NCBI GenBank assembly: GCA_963082975.1
Contig: OY720350.1
Coordinates: 52,592,734-52,656,733 of the forward strand
DNA length: 64,000 nucleotides
Origin: Labia minor
Taxonomy: Eukaryota; Arthropoda; Insecta; Dermaptera; Spongiphoridae
Direction: 5' to 3'
In this document: positions 44,380 to 59,559 of the stretch, in pieces
Numbering within the stretch: the stretch's first letter is position 1
How the letters are laid out: every line of letters begins with the position of its first letter
Program-made: the position numbers and the translations under genes
Notes under the pieces: model-generated
Told to the model about the DNA's origin: nothing
Databases searched by the model: none
The model's input: the letters and a program-made list of their open reading frames with translations, nothing else

Positions 44380-45790
44380 TTAGAATCAGAATAAATAAGA
44401 ATGATATATAATTCATAAATTTTATATTTTATTTAAAAAAGTTAGCTTTTTCGCTAAAATCTTAATGAAAAATGTCGTTTTTTCTATGAAATCCACGAAA
44501 ATAATTGAGATATTGAAAAAATTAAAATTTATTCGAGTTTAGAATCAGAAATAATAAGAATGATATATAATTCATAAATTTTATATTTTTATTTAAAAAA
44601 GTAGCTTTTTCGCTAAAATCTTAATGAAAAATGTCGTTTTTTCTATGAAATCCACGAAAATAATTGAGATATTGAAAAAATTTGAATTTATTCGAGTTTA
44701 GAATCAGAAATAAATAAGAATGATATATAATTCATAAATTTTTATATTTATATTTTAAAAAAGTAGCTTTTTCGCTAAAATCTTAATTGAAAAAATGTCG
44801 TTTTTTCTATGAAATCCACGAAAATAATTGAGATATCCCATGTAATTGAATTTATTCGAGTTTAGAATCAGAAAATAAATAAGAATGATATATAATTCAT
44901 AAATTTTATATTTTTATTTAAAAAAGTAGCTTTTTCGCTAAAATCTTAATGAAAAATGTCGTTTTTTTCTATGAAATCCACGAAAATAATTGAGATATTG
45001 AAAAAATTTGAATTTATTCGAGTTTAGAATCAGAAATAAATAAGAATGATATATAATTCATAAATTTTATATTTTTATTTAAAAAAGTAGCTTTTTCGCT
45101 AAAATCTTAATGAAAAATGTCGTTTTTTCTATGAAATCCACGAAAATAATTGAGGTATCAATGAAATTTGAATTTATTCGAGTTTAGAACCAGAAATAAA
45201 TAAGAATGATATATAATTAATAAATTTTTATATTTATATTTAAAAAATTAGCTTTTTCGCTAAAATCTTAATGAAAAATGTCGTTTTTTCTATGAAATCC
45301 ACGAAAATAATTGAGATATCAATGAAATTTGAATTTATTCGAGTTTAGAATCAGAAATAAATAAGAATGATATATAATTCATAATTTTATATTTTTATTT
45401 AAAAAAGTAGCTTTTTTCGCTAAAATCTTAATGAAAAATGTCGTTTTTTCTATGAAATCCACGAAAATAATTGAGATATTGAAAAAATTTGAATTTATTC
45501 GAGTTTAGAATCAGAAATAAATAAGAATGATATATAATTCATAAATTTTATATTTTTATTTAAAAAAGTAGCTTTTTCGCTAAAATCTTAATGAAAATGT
45601 CGTTTTTTCTATGAAATCCACGAAAATAATTGAGATATCAATGAAATTTGAATTTATTCGAGTTTAGAATCAGAAATAAATAAGAATGATATATAATTCA
45701 TAAATTTTATATTTTTATTTAAAAAAGTAGCTTTTTCGCCTAAAATCTTAATGAAAAATGTCGTTTTTTTCTATGAAATCCGAAAATAAT
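44380..45790 (+). other. Indel-dense patch of satellite, probable low-quality sequence
   Basis: Within 1.4 kb there are at least a dozen 1-3 bp indels, mostly in homopolymers, for example AGAATCAGAATAAATAAG (44385), AAAAAGTTAGC (about 44440), GAAATAATAAG (about 44550), TTAATTGAAAAAATGTCG (about 44784), ATCCCATG (about 44837), GAAAATAAATAAG (about 44872), CATAATTTTA (about 45380), CGCCTAAAA (about 45739) and a 3-bp loss in AATCCGAAAAT (45778). Flanks on both sides hold exact 160-bp spacing over many kb. This fits an unpolished or badly resolved stretch better than real decay. Confidence 0.7.
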
Positions 45791-46779
45791 TGAGATATCA
45801 ATGAAATTTGAATTTATTCGAGTTTAGAATAAGAAATAAATAAGAATGATATATAATTCATAAATTTTATATTTTTATTTAAAAAAGTAGCTTTTTCGCT
45901 AAAATCTTAATGAAAAATGTCGTTTTTTCTATGAAATCCACGAAAATAATTGAGATATTGAAAAAATTTGAATTTATTCGAGTTTAGAATCAGAAATAAA
46001 TAAGAATGATATATAATTCATAAATTTTATATTTTTATTTAAAAAAGTAGCTTTTTCGCTAAAATCTTAATGAAAAATGTCGTTTTTTGTATTAAATCCA
46101 CGAAAATAATTGAGATATCAATGAAACTTGAATTTATTCGAGTTTAGAATCAGAAATAAATAAGAATGATATATAATTCATAAATTTTATATTTTTATTT
46201 AAAAAAGTAGCTTTTTCGCTAAAATCTTAATGAAAAATGTCGTTTTTTGTATTAAATCCACGAAAATAATTGAGATATCAATGAAATTTGAATTTATTCG
46301 AGTTTAGAATCAGAAATAAATAAGAATGATATATAATTCATAAATTTTATATTTTTATTTAAAAAAGTAGCTTTTTCGCTAAAATCTTAATGAAAAATGT
46401 CGTTTTTTCTATGAAATCCACGAAAATAATTGAGATATTGAAAAAATTTGAATTTATTCGAGTTTAGAATCAGAAATAAATAAGAATGATATATAATTCA
46501 TAAATTTTATATTTTTATTTAAAAAAGTAGCTTTTTCGCTAAAATCTTAATGAAAAATGTCGTTTTTTGTATTAAATCCACGAAAATAATTGAGATATCA
46601 ATGAAATTTGAATTTATTCGAGTTTAGAATCAGAAATAAATAAGAATGATATATAATTCATAAATTTTATATTTTTATTTAAAAAAGTAGCTTTTTCGCT
46701 AAAATCTTAATGAAAAATGTCGTTTTTTGTATTAAATCCACGAAAATAATTGAGATATTGAAAAAATTAAAATTTATTC

Positions 46780-49700
46780 GAGTTTAGATTCAGAAATAAA
46801 TAAGAATGATATATAATTCATAAATTTTATATTTTTATTTAAAAAAGTAGCTTTTTCGCTAAAATCTTAATGAAAAATGTCGTTTTTTCTATGAAATCCA
46901 CGAAAATAATTGAGATATTGAAAAAATTTGAATTTATTCGAGTTTAGAATCAGAAATAAATAAGAATGATATATAATTCATAAATTTTATATTTTTATTT
47001 AAAAAAGTAGCTTTTTCGCTAAAATCTTTATGAAAAATGTCGTTTTTTCTATGAAATCCACGAAAATAATTGAGATATCAATGAAATTTGAATTTATTCG
47101 AGTTTAGAATCAGAAATAAATAAGAATGATATATAATTCATAAATTTTATATTTTTATTTAAAAAAGTAGCTTTTTCGCTAAAATCTTAATGAAAAATGT
47201 CGTTTTTTCTATGAAATCCACGAAAATAATTGAGATATTGAAAAAATTTGAATTTATTCGAGTTTAGAATCAGAAATAAATAAGAATGATATATAATTCA
47301 TAAATTTTATATTTTTATTTAAAAAAGTAGCTTTTTCGCTAAAATCTTAATGAAAAATGTCGTTTTTTCTATGAAATCCACGAAAATAATTGAGATATCA
47401 ATGAAATTTGGATTTATTCGAGTTTAGAATCAGAAATAAATAAGAATGATATATAATTCATAAATTTTATATTTTTATTTAAAAAAGTAGCTTTTTCGCT
47501 AAAATCTTAATGAAAAATGTCGTTTTTTCTATGAAATCCATGAAAATAATTGAGATATCAATGAAATTTGAATTTATTCGAGTTTAGAATCAGAAATAAA
47601 TAAGAATGATATATAATTCATAAATTTTATATTTTTATTTAAAAAAGTAGCTTTTTCGCTAAAATCTTAATGAAAAATGTCGTTTTTTGTATTAAATCCA
47701 CGAAAATAATTGAGATATTGAAAAAATTTGAATTTATTCGAGTTTAGAATCAGAAATAAATAAGAATGATATATAATTCATAAATTTTATATTTTTATTT
47801 AAAAAAGTAGCTTTTTCGCTAAAATCTTTATGAAAAATGTCGTTTTTTCTATGAAATCCACGAAAATAATTGAGATATCAATGAAATTTGAATTTATTCG
47901 AGTTTAGAATCAGAAATAAATAAGAATGATATATAATTCATAAATTTTATATTTTTATTTAAAAAAGTAGCTTTTTCGCTAAAATCTTAATGAAAAATGT
48001 CGTTTTTTCTATGAAATCCACGAAAATAATTGAGATATTGAAAAAATTTGAATTTATTCGAGTTTAGAATCAGAAATAAATAAGAATGATATATAATTCA
48101 TAAATTTTATATTTTTATTTAAAAAAGTAGCTTTTTCGCTAAAATCTTAATGAAAAATGTCGTTTTTTCTATGAAATCCATGAAAATAATTGAGATATCA
48201 ATGAAATTTGAATTTATTCGAGTTTAGAATAAGAAATAAATAAGAATGATATATAATTCATAAATTTTATATTTTTATTTAAAAAAGTAGCTTTTTCGCT
48301 AAAATCTTAATGAAAAATGTCGTTTTTTCTATGAAATCCACGAAAATAATTGAGATATCTATGTAATTTGAATTTATTCGAGTTTAGAATCAGAAATAAA
48401 TAAGAATGATATATAATTCATAAATTTTATATTTTTATTTAAAAAAGTAGCTTTTTCGCTAAAATCTTAATGAAAAATGTCGTTTTTTCTATGAAATCCA
48501 CGAAAATAATTGAGATATTGAAAAAATTAAAATTTATTCGAGTTTAGAATCAGAAATAAATAAGAATGATATATAATTCATAAATTTTATATTTTTATTT
48601 AAAAAAGTAGCTTTTTCGCTAAAATCTTAATGAAAAATGTCGTTTTTTGTATTAAATCCACGAAAATAATTGAGATATCAATGAAATTTGAATTTATTCG
48701 AGTTTAGAATCAGAAATAAATAAGAATGATATATAATTCATAAATTTTATATTTTTATTTAAAAAAGTAGCTTTTTCGCTAAAATCTTAATGAAAAATGT
48801 CGTTTTTTGTATTAAATCCACGAAAATAATTGAGATATCAATGAAATTTGAATTTATTCGAGTTTAGAATCAGAAATAAATAAGAATGATATATAATTCA
48901 TAAATTTTATATTTTTATTTAAAAAAGTAGCTTTTTCGCTAAAATCTTAATGAAAAATGTCGTTTTTTGTATTAAATCCACGAAAATAATTGAGATATTG
49001 AAAAAATTAAAATTTATTCGAGTTTAGATTCAGAAATAAATAAGAATGATATATAATTCATAAATTTTATATTTTTATTTAAAAAAGTAGCTTTTTCGCT
49101 AAAATCTTAATGAAAAATGTCGTTTTTTCTATGAAATCCACGAAAATAATTGAGATATTGAAAAAATTTGAATTTATTCGAGTTTAGAATCAGAAATAAA
49201 TAAGAATGATATATAATTCATAAATTTTATATTTTTATTTAAAAAAGTAGCTTTTTCGCTAAAATCTTTATGAAAAATGTCGTTTTTTCTATGAAATCCA
49301 CGAAAATAATTGAGATATCAATGAAATTTGAATTTATTCGAGTTTAGAATCAGAAATAAATAAGAATGATATATAATTCATAAATTTTATATTTTTATTT
49401 AAAAAAGTAGCTTTTTCGCTAAAATCTTAATGAAAAATGTCGTTTTTTCTATGAAATCCACGAAAATAATTGAGATATTGAAAAAATTTGAATTTATTCG
49501 AGTTTAGAATCAGAAATAAATAAGAATGATATATAATTCATAAATTTTATATTTTTATTTAAAAAAGTAGCTTTTTCGCTAAAATCTTAATGAAAAATGT
49601 CGTTTTTTCTATGAAATCCACGAAAATAATTGAGATATCAATGAAATTTGGATTTATTCGAGTTTAGAATCAGAAATAAATAAGAATGATATATAATTCA

Positions 49701-52700
49701 TAAATTTTATATTTTTATTTAAAAAAGTAGCTTTTTCGCTAAAATCTTAATGAAAAATGTCGTTTTTTCTATGAAATCCATGAAAATAATTGAGATATCA
49801 ATGAAATTTGAATTTATTCGAGTTTAGAATCAGAAATAAATAAGAATGATATATAATTCATAAATTTTATATTTTTATTTAAAAAAGTAGCTTTTTCGCT
49901 AAAATCTTAATGAAAAATGTCGTTTTTTGTATTAAATCCACGAAAATAATTGAGATATCAATGAAATTTGAATTTATTCGAGTTTAGAATCAGAAATAAA
50001 TAAGAATGATATATAATTCATAAATTTTATATTTTTATTTAAAAAAGTAGCTTTTTCGCTAAAATCTTAATGAAAAATGTCGTTTTTTCTATGAAATCCA
50101 CGAAAATAATTGAGATATCTATGTAATTTGAATTTATTCGAGTTTAGAATCAGAAATAAATAAGAATGATATATAATTCATAAATTTTATATTTTTATTT
50201 AAAAAAGTAGCTTTTTCGCTAAAATCTTAATGAAAAATGTCGTTTTTTCTATGAAATCCACGAAAATAATTGAGATATTGAAAAAATTAAAATTTATTCG
50301 AGTTTAGAATCAGAAATAAATAAGAATGATATATAATTCATAAATTTTATATTTTTATTTAAAAAAGTAGCTTTTTCGCTAAAATCTTAATGAAAAATGT
50401 CGTTTTTCTATGAAATCCACGAAAATAATTGAGATATTGAAAAAATTTGAATTTATTCGAGTTTAGAATCAGAAATAAATAAGAATGATATATAATTCAT
50501 AAATTTTATATTTTTATTTAAAAAAGTAGCTTTTTCGCTAAAATCTTAATGAAAAATGTCGTTTTTTGTATTAAATCCACGAAAATAATTGAGATATCAA
50601 TGAAATTTGAATTTATTCGAGTTTAGAATCAGAAATAAATAAGAATGATATATAATTCATAAATTTTATATTTTTATTTAAAAAAGTAGCTTTTTCGCTA
50701 AAATCTTAATGAAAAATGTCGTTTTTTGTATTAAATCCACGAAAATAATTGAGATATTGAAAAAATTAAAATTTATTCGAGTTTAGATTCAGAAATAAAT
50801 AAGAATGATATATAATTCATAAATTTTATATTTTTATTTAAAAAAGTAGCTTTTTCGCTAAAATCTTAATGAAAAATGTCGTTTTTTCTATGAAATCCAC
50901 GAAAATAATTGAGATATTGAAAAAATTTGAATTTATTCGAGTTTAGAATCAGAAATAAATAAGAATGATATATAATTCATAAATTTTATATTTTTATTTA
51001 AAAAAGTAGCTTTTTCGCTAAAATCTTTATGAAAAATGTCGTTTTTTCTATGAAATCCACGAAAATAATTGAGATATCAATGAAATTTGAATTTATTCGA
51101 GTTTAGAATCAGAAATAAATAAGAATGATATATAATTCATAAATTTTATATTTTTATTTAAAAAAGTAGCTTTTTCGCTAAAATCTTAATGAAAAATGTC
51201 GTTTTTTCTATGAAATCCACGAAAATAATTGAGATATTGAAAAAATTTGAATTTATTCGAGTTTAGAATCAGAAATAAATAAGAATGATATATAATTCAT
51301 AAATTTTATATTTTTATTTAAAAAAGTAGCTTTTTCGCTAAAATCTTAATGAAAAATGTCGTTTTTTCTATGAAATCCACGAAAATAATTGAGATATCAA
51401 TGAAATTTGGATTTATTCGAGTTTAGAATCAGAAATAAATAAGAATGATATATAATTCATAAATTTTATATTTTTATTTAAAAAAGTAGCTTTTTCGCTA
51501 AAATCTTAATGAAAAATGTCGTTTTTTCTATGAAATCCATGAAAATAATTGAGATATCAATGAAATTTGAATTTATTCGAGTTTAGAATCAGAAATAAAT
51601 AAGAATGATATATAATTCATAAATTTTATATTTTTATTTAAAAAAGTAGCTTTTTCGCTAAAATCTTAATGAAAAATGTCGTTTTTTGTATTAAATCCAC
51701 GAAAATAATTGAGATATCAATGAAATTTGAATTTATTCGAGTTTAGAATCAGAAATAAATAAGAATGATATATAATTCATAAATTTTATATTTTTATTTA
51801 AAAAAGTAGCTTTTTCGCTAAAATCTTAATGAAAAATGTCGTTTTTTCTATGAAATCCACGAAAATAATTGAGATATTGAAAAAATTTGAATTTATTCCA
51901 GTTTAGAATCAGAAATAAATAAGAATGATATATAATTCATAAATTTTATATTTTTATTTAAAAAAGTAGCTTTTTCGCTAAAATCTTAATGAAAAATGTC
52001 GTTTTTTCTATGAAATCCACGAAAATAATTGAGATATTGAAAAAATTTGAATTTATTCGAGTTTAGAATCAGAAATAAATAAGAATGATATATAATTCAT
52101 AAATTTTATATTTTTATTTAAAAAAGTAGCTTTTTCGCTAAAATCTTAATGAAAAATGTCGTTTTTTGTATTAAATCCACGAAAATAATTGAGATATTGA
52201 AAAAATTAAAATTTATTCGAGTTTAGATTCAGAAATAAATAAGAATGATATATAATTCATAAATTTTATATTTTTATTTAAAAAAGTAGCTTTTTCGCTA
52301 AAATCTTAATGAAAAATGTCGTTTTTTCTATGAAATCCACGAAAATAATTGAGATATTGAAAAAATTTGAATTTATTCGAGTTTAGAATCAGAAATAAAT
52401 AAGAATGATATATAATTCATAAATTTTATATTTTTATTTAAAAAAGTAGCTTTTTCGCTAAAATCTTTATGAAAAATGTCGTTTTTTCTATGAAATCCAC
52501 GAAAATAATTGAGATATCAATGAAATTTGAATTTATTCGAGTTTAGAATCAGAAATAAATAAGAATGATATATAATTCATAAATTTTATATTTTTATTTA
52601 AAAAAGTAGCTTTTTCGCTAAAATCTTAATGAAAAATGTCGTTTTTTCTATGAAATCCACGAAAATAATTGAGATATCTATGTAATTTGAATTTATTCGA

Positions 52701-53300
52701 GTTTAGAATCAGAAATAAATAAGAATGATATATAATTCATAAATTTTATATTTTTATTTAAAAAAGTAGCTTTTTCGCTAAAATCTTAATGAAAAATGTC
52801 GTTTTTTCTATGAAATCCACGAAAATAATTGAGATATTGAAAAAATTAAAATTTATTCGAGTTTAGAATCAGAAATAAATAAGAATGATATATAATTCAT
52901 AAATTTTATATTTTTATTTAAAAAAGTAGCTTTTTCGCTAAAATCTTAATGAAAAATGTCGTTTTTTGTATTAAATCCACGAAAATAATTGAGATATCAA
53001 TGAAATTTGAATTTATTCGAGTTTAGAATCAGAAATAAATAAGAATGATATATAATTCATAAATTTTATATTTTTATTTAAAAAAGTAGCTTTTTCGCTA
53101 AAATCTTAATGAAAAATGTCGTTTTTTGTATTAAATCCACGAAAATAATTGAGATATTGAAAAAATTAAAATTTATTCGAGTTTAGATTCAGAAATAAAT
53201 ATGAATGATATATAATTCATAAATTTTATATTTTTATTTAAAAAAGTAGCTTTTTCGCTAAAATCTTAATGAAAAATGTCGTTTTTTCTATGAAATCCAC
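46780..53300 (+). repeat. Higher-order repeats built around an 11-monomer unit
   Basis: A monomer with TTGTATTAAATCC, the AATTAAAATTT cassette and then GTTTAGATTCAG starts a recurring series at 46781, 49021, 50780, 52220 and 53180, with spacings of 14, 11, 9 and 6 monomers. The common order after it is the ATTGAAAAAATTTG cassette, TCTTTATG, ATTGAAAA, TTGGATTT, CCATGAAA, TTGTATTAA, TCTATGTAA and AATTAAAA. The unequal spacings look like one 11-monomer unit altered by unequal crossing over. The same start marker occurs at 17659, 55100 and 56699. Confidence 0.8.
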
Positions 53301-56300
53301 GAAAATAATTGAGATATTGAAAAAATTTGAATTTATTCGAGTTTAGAATCAGAAATAAATAAGAATGATATATAATTCATAAATTTTATATTTTTATTTA
53401 AAAAAGTAGCTTTTTCGCTAAAATCTTAATGAAAAATGTCGTTTTTTCTATGAAATCCACGAAAATAATTGAGATATCAATGAAATTTGAATTTATTCGA
53501 GTTTAGAATCAGAAATAAATAAGAATGATATATAATTCATAAATTTTATATTTTTATTTAAAAAAGTAGCTTTTTCGCTAAAATCTTAATGAAAAATGTC
53601 GTTTTTTCTATGAAATCCACGAAAATAATTGAGATATCCATGTAATTTGGATTTATTCGAGTTTAGAATCAGAAATAAATAAGAATGATATATAATTCAT
53701 AAATTTTATATTTTTATTTAAAAAAGTAGCTTTTTCGCTAAAATCTTAATGAAAAATGTCGTTTTTTCTATGAAATCCACGAAAATAATTGAGATATTGA
53801 AAAAATTTGAATTTATTCGAGTTTAGAATCAGAAATAAATAAGAATGATATATAATTCATAAATTTTATATTTTTATTTAAAAAAGTAGCTTTTTCGCTA
53901 AAATCTTAATGAAAAATGTCGTTTTTTCTATGAAATCCATGAAAATAATTGAGATATCAATGAAATTTGAATTTATTCGAGTTTAGAATCAGAAATAAAT
54001 AAGAATGATATATAATTCATAAATTTTATATTTTTATTTAAAAAAGTAGCTTTTTCGCTAAAATCTTAATGAAAAATGTCGTTTTTTCTATGAAATCCAC
54101 TAAAATAATTGAGATATTGAAAAAATTAAAATTTATTCGAGTTTAGAATCAGAAATAAATAAGAATGATATATAATTCATAAATTTTATATTTTTATTTA
54201 AAAAAGTAGCTTTTTCGCTAAAATCTTTATGAAAAATGTCGTTTTTTCTATGAAATCCACGAAAATAATTGAGATATCCATGTAATTTGAATTTATTCGA
54301 GTTTAGAATCAGAAATAAATAAGAATGATATATAATTCATAAATTTTATATTTTTATTTAAAAAAGTAGCTTTTTCGCTAAAATCTTAATGAAAAATGTC
54401 GTTTTTTCTATGAAATCCACGAAAATAATTGAGATATCAATGAAATTTGAATTTATTCGAGTTTAGAATCAGAAATAAATAAGAATGATATATAATTCAT
54501 AAATTTTATATTTTTATTTAAAAAAGTAGCTTTTTCGCTAAAATCTTAATGAAAAATGTCGTTTTTTCTATGAAATCCACGAAAATAATTGAGATATCTA
54601 TGTAATTTGAATTTATTCGAGTTTAGAATCAGAAATAAATAAGAATGATATATAATTCATAAATTTTATATTTTTATTTAAAAAAGTAGCTTTTTCGCTA
54701 AAATCTTAATGAAAAATGTCGTTTTTTCTATGAAATCCACGAAAATAATTGAGATATTGAAAAAATTAAAATTTATTCGAGTTTAGAATCAGAAATAAAT
54801 AAGAATGATATATAATTCATAAATTTTATATTTTTATTTAAAAAAGTAGCTTTTTCGCTAAAATCTTAATGAAAAATGTCGTTTTTTGTATGAAATCCAC
54901 GAAAATAATTGAGATATTGAAAAAATTTGAATTTATTCGAGTTTAGAATCAGAAATAAATAAGAATGATATATAATTCATAAATTTTATATTTTTATTTA
55001 AAAAAGTAGCTTTTTCGCTAAAATCTTAATGAAAAATGTCGTTTTTTGTATTAAATCCACGAAAATAATTGAGATATTGAAAAAATTAAAATTTATTCGA
55101 GTTTAGATTCAGAAATAAATAAGAATGATATATAATTCATAAATTTTATATTTTTATTTAAAAAAGTAGCTTTTTCGCTAAAATCTTAATGAAAAATGTC
55201 GTTTTTTCTATGAAATCCACGAAAATAATTGAGATATTGAAAAAATTTGAATTTATTCGAGTTTAGAATCAGAAATAAATAAGAATGATATATAATTCAT
55301 AAATTTTATATTTTTATTTAAAAAAGTAGCTTTTTTCTAAAATCTTAATGAAAAATGTCGTTTTTTCTATGAAATCCACGAAAATAATTGAGATATCAAT
55401 GAAATTTGAATTTATTCGAGTTTAGAATCAGAAATAAATAAGAATGATATATAATTCATAAATTTTATATTTTTATTTAAAAAAGTAGCTTTTTCGCTAA
55501 AATCTTAATGAAAAATGTCGTTTTTTCTATGAAATCCACGAAAATAATTGAGATATCAATGAAATTTGAATTTATTCGAGTTTAGAATCAGAAATAAATA
55601 AGAATGATATATAATTCATAAATTTTATATTTTTATTTAAAAAAGTAGCTTTTTCGCTAAAATCTTAATGAAAAATGTCGTTTTTTCTATGAAATCCACG
55701 AAAATAATTGAGATATTGAAAAAATTTGAATTTATTCGAGTTTAGAATCAGAAATAAATAAGAATGATATATAATTCATAAATTTTATATTTTTATTTAA
55801 AAAAGTAGCTTTTTCGCTAAAATCTTAATGAAAAATGTCGTTTTTTCTATGAAATCCACGAAAATAATTGAGATATCCATGTAATTTGGATTTATTCGAG
55901 TTTAGAATCAGAAATAAATAAGAATGATATATAATTCATAAATTTTATATTTTTATTTAAAAAAGTAGCTTTTTCGCTAAAATCTTAATGAAAAATGTCG
56001 TTTTTTCTATGAAATCCACGAAAATAATTGAGATATCAATGAAATTTGAATTTATTCGAGTTTAGAATCAGAAATAAATAAGAATGATATATAATTCATA
56101 AATTTTATATTTATATTTAAAAAAGTAGCTTTTTCGCTAAAATCTTAATGAAAAATGTCGTTTTTTCTATGAAATCCACGAAAATAATTGAGATATTGAA
56201 AAAATTAAAATTTATTCGAGTTTAGAATCAGAAATAAATAAGAATGATATATAATTCATAAATTTTATATTTTTATTTAAAAAAGTAGCTTTTTCGCTAA

Positions 56301-59300
56301 AATCTTAATGAAAAATGTCGTTTTTTCTATGAAATCCACGAAAATAATTGAGATATCCATGTAATTTGAATTTATTCGAGTTTAGAATCAGAAATAAATA
56401 AGAATGATATATAATTCATAAATTTTATATTTTTATTTAAAAAAGTAGCTTTTTCGATAAAATCTTAATGAAAAATGTCGTTTTTTCTATGAAATCCACG
56501 AAAATAATTGACATATCAATGAAATTTGAATTTATTCGAGTTTAGAATCAGAAATAAATAAGAATGATATATAATTCATAAATTTTATATTTTTATTTAA
56601 AAAAGTAGCTTTTTCGCTAAAATCTTAATGAAAAATGTCGTTTTTTGTATTAAATCCACGAAAATAATTGAGATATTGAAAAAATTAAAATTTATTCGAG
56701 TTTAGATTCAGAAATAAATAAGAATGATATATAATTCATAAATTTTATATTTTTATTTAAAAAAGTAGCTTTTTCGCTAAAATCTTAATGAAAAATGTCG
56801 TTTTTTCTATGAAATCCACGAAAATAATTGAGATATTGAAAAAATTTGAATTTATTCGAGTTTAGAATCAGAAATAAATAAGAATGATATATAATTCATA
56901 AATTTTATATTTTTATTTAAAAAAGTAGCTTTTTCGCTAAAATCTTAATGAAAAATGTCGTTTTTTCTATGAAATCCATGAAAATAATTGAGATATCAAT
57001 GAAATTTGAATTTATTCGAGTTTAGAATCAGAAATAAATAAGAATGATATATAATTCATAAATTTTATATTTTTATTTAAAAAAGTAGCTTTTTTGCTAA
57101 AATCTTAATGAAAAATGTCGTTTTTTCTATGAAATCCACGAAAATAATTGAGATATCAATGAAATTTGAATTTATTCGAGTTTAGAATCAGAAATAAATA
57201 AGAATGATATATAATTCATAAATTTTATATTTTTATTTAAAAAAGTAGCTTTTTCGCTAAAATCTTAATGAAAAATGTCGTTTTTTCTATGAAATCTACG
57301 AAAATAATTGAGATATCAATGAAATTTGAATTTATTCGAGTTTAGAATCAGAAATAAATAAGAATGATATATAATTCATAAATTTTATATTTTTATTTAA
57401 AAAAGTAGCTTTTTCGCTAAAATCTTAATGAAAAATGTCGTTTTTTCTATGAAATCCACGAAAATAATTGAGATATCAATGAAATTTGAATTTATTCGAG
57501 TTTAGAATCAGAAATAAATAAGAATGATATATAATTCATAAATTTTATATTTTTATTTAAAAAAGTAGCTATTTCGCTAAAATCTTAATGAAAAATGTCG
57601 TTTTTTCTATGAAATCCACGAAAATAATTGAGATATCAATGAAATTTGAATTTATTCGAGTTTAGAATCAGAAATAAATAAGAATGATATATAATTCATA
57701 AATTTTATATTTTTATTTAAAAAAGTAGCTTTTTCGCTAAAATCTTAATGAAAAATGTCGTTTTTTCTATGAAATCCACGAAAATAATTGAGATATCCAT
57801 GTAATTTGGATTTATTCGAGTTTAGAATCAGAAATAAATAAGAATGATATATAATTCATAAATTTTATATTTTTATTTAAAAAAGTAGCTTTTTCGCTAA
57901 AATCTTAATGAAAAATGTCGTTTTTTCTATGAAATCCACGAAAATAATTGAGATATCAATGAAATTTGAATTTATTCGAGTTTAGAATCAGAAATAAATA
58001 AGAATGATATATAATTCATAAATTTTATATTTTTATTTAAAAAAGTAGCTTTTTCGCTAAAATCTTAATGAAAAATGTCGTTTTTTCTATGAAATCCACG
58101 AAAATAATTGAGATATTGAAAAAATTTGAATTTATTCGAGTTTAGAATCAGAAATAAATAAGAATGATATATAATTCATAAATTTTATATTTTTATTTAA
58201 AAAAGTAGCTTTTTCGCTAAAATCTTAATGAAAAATGTCGTTTTTTCTATGAAATCCACGAAAATAATTGAGATATCTATGTAATTTGAATTTATTCGAG
58301 TTTAGAATCAGAAATAAATAAGAATGATATATAATTCATAAATTTTATATTTTTATTTAAAAAGTAGCTTTTTCGCTAAAATCTTAATGAAAAATGTCGT
58401 TTTTTCTATGAAATCCACGAAAATAATTGAGATATCAATGAAATTTGAATTTATTCGAGTTTAGAATCAGAAATAAATAAGAATGATATATAATTCATAA
58501 ATTTTATATTTTTATTTAAAAAAGTAGCTTTTTCGCTAAAATCTTAATGAAAAATGTCGTTTTTTCTATGAAATCCACGAAAATAATTGAGATATCAATG
58601 AAATTTGAATTTATTCGAGTTTAGAATCAGAAATAAATAAGAATGATATATAATTCATAAATTTTATATTTTTATTAAAAAAGTAGCTTTTTCGCTAAAA
58701 TCTTAATGAAAAATGTCGTTTTTTCTATGAAATCCACGAAAATAATTGAGATATTGAAAAAATTTGAATTTATTCGAGTTTAGAATCAGAAATAAATAAG
58801 AATGATATATAATTCATAAATTTTATATTTTTATTTAAAAAAGTAGCTTTTTCGCTAAAATCTTAATGAAAAATGTCGTTTTTTCTATGAAATCCACGAA
58901 AATAATTGAGATATCAATGAAATTTGAATTTATTCGAGTTTAGAATCAGAAATAAATAAGAATGATATATAATTCATAAATTTTATATTTTTATTTAAAA
59001 AAGTAGCTTTTTCGCTAAAATCTTAATGAAAAATGTCGTTTTTTCTATGAAATCCACGAAAATAATTGAGATATTGAAAAAATTTGAATTTATTCGAGTT
59101 TAGAATCAGAAATAAATAAGAATGATATATAATTCATAAATTTTATATTTTTATTTAAAAAAGTAGCTTTTTCGCTAAAATCTTAATGAAAAATGTCGTT
59201 TTTTCTATGAAATCCACGAAAATAATTGAGATATCCATGTAATTTGGATTTATTCGAGTTTAGAATCAGAAATAAATAAGAATGATATATAATTCATAAA

Positions 59301-59559
59301 TTTTATATTTTTATTTAAAAAAGTAGCTTTTTCGCTAAAATCTTAATGAAAAATGTCGTTTTTTCTATGAATCCACGAAAATAATTGAGATATCAATGAA
59401 ATTTGAATTTATTCGAGTTTAGAATCAGAAATAAATAAGAATGATATATAATTCATAAATTTTATATTTATATTTAAAAAAGTAGCTTTTTCGCTAAAAT
59501 CTTAATGAAAAATGTCGTTTTTTGTATTAAATCCACGAAAATAATTGAGATATCAATGA

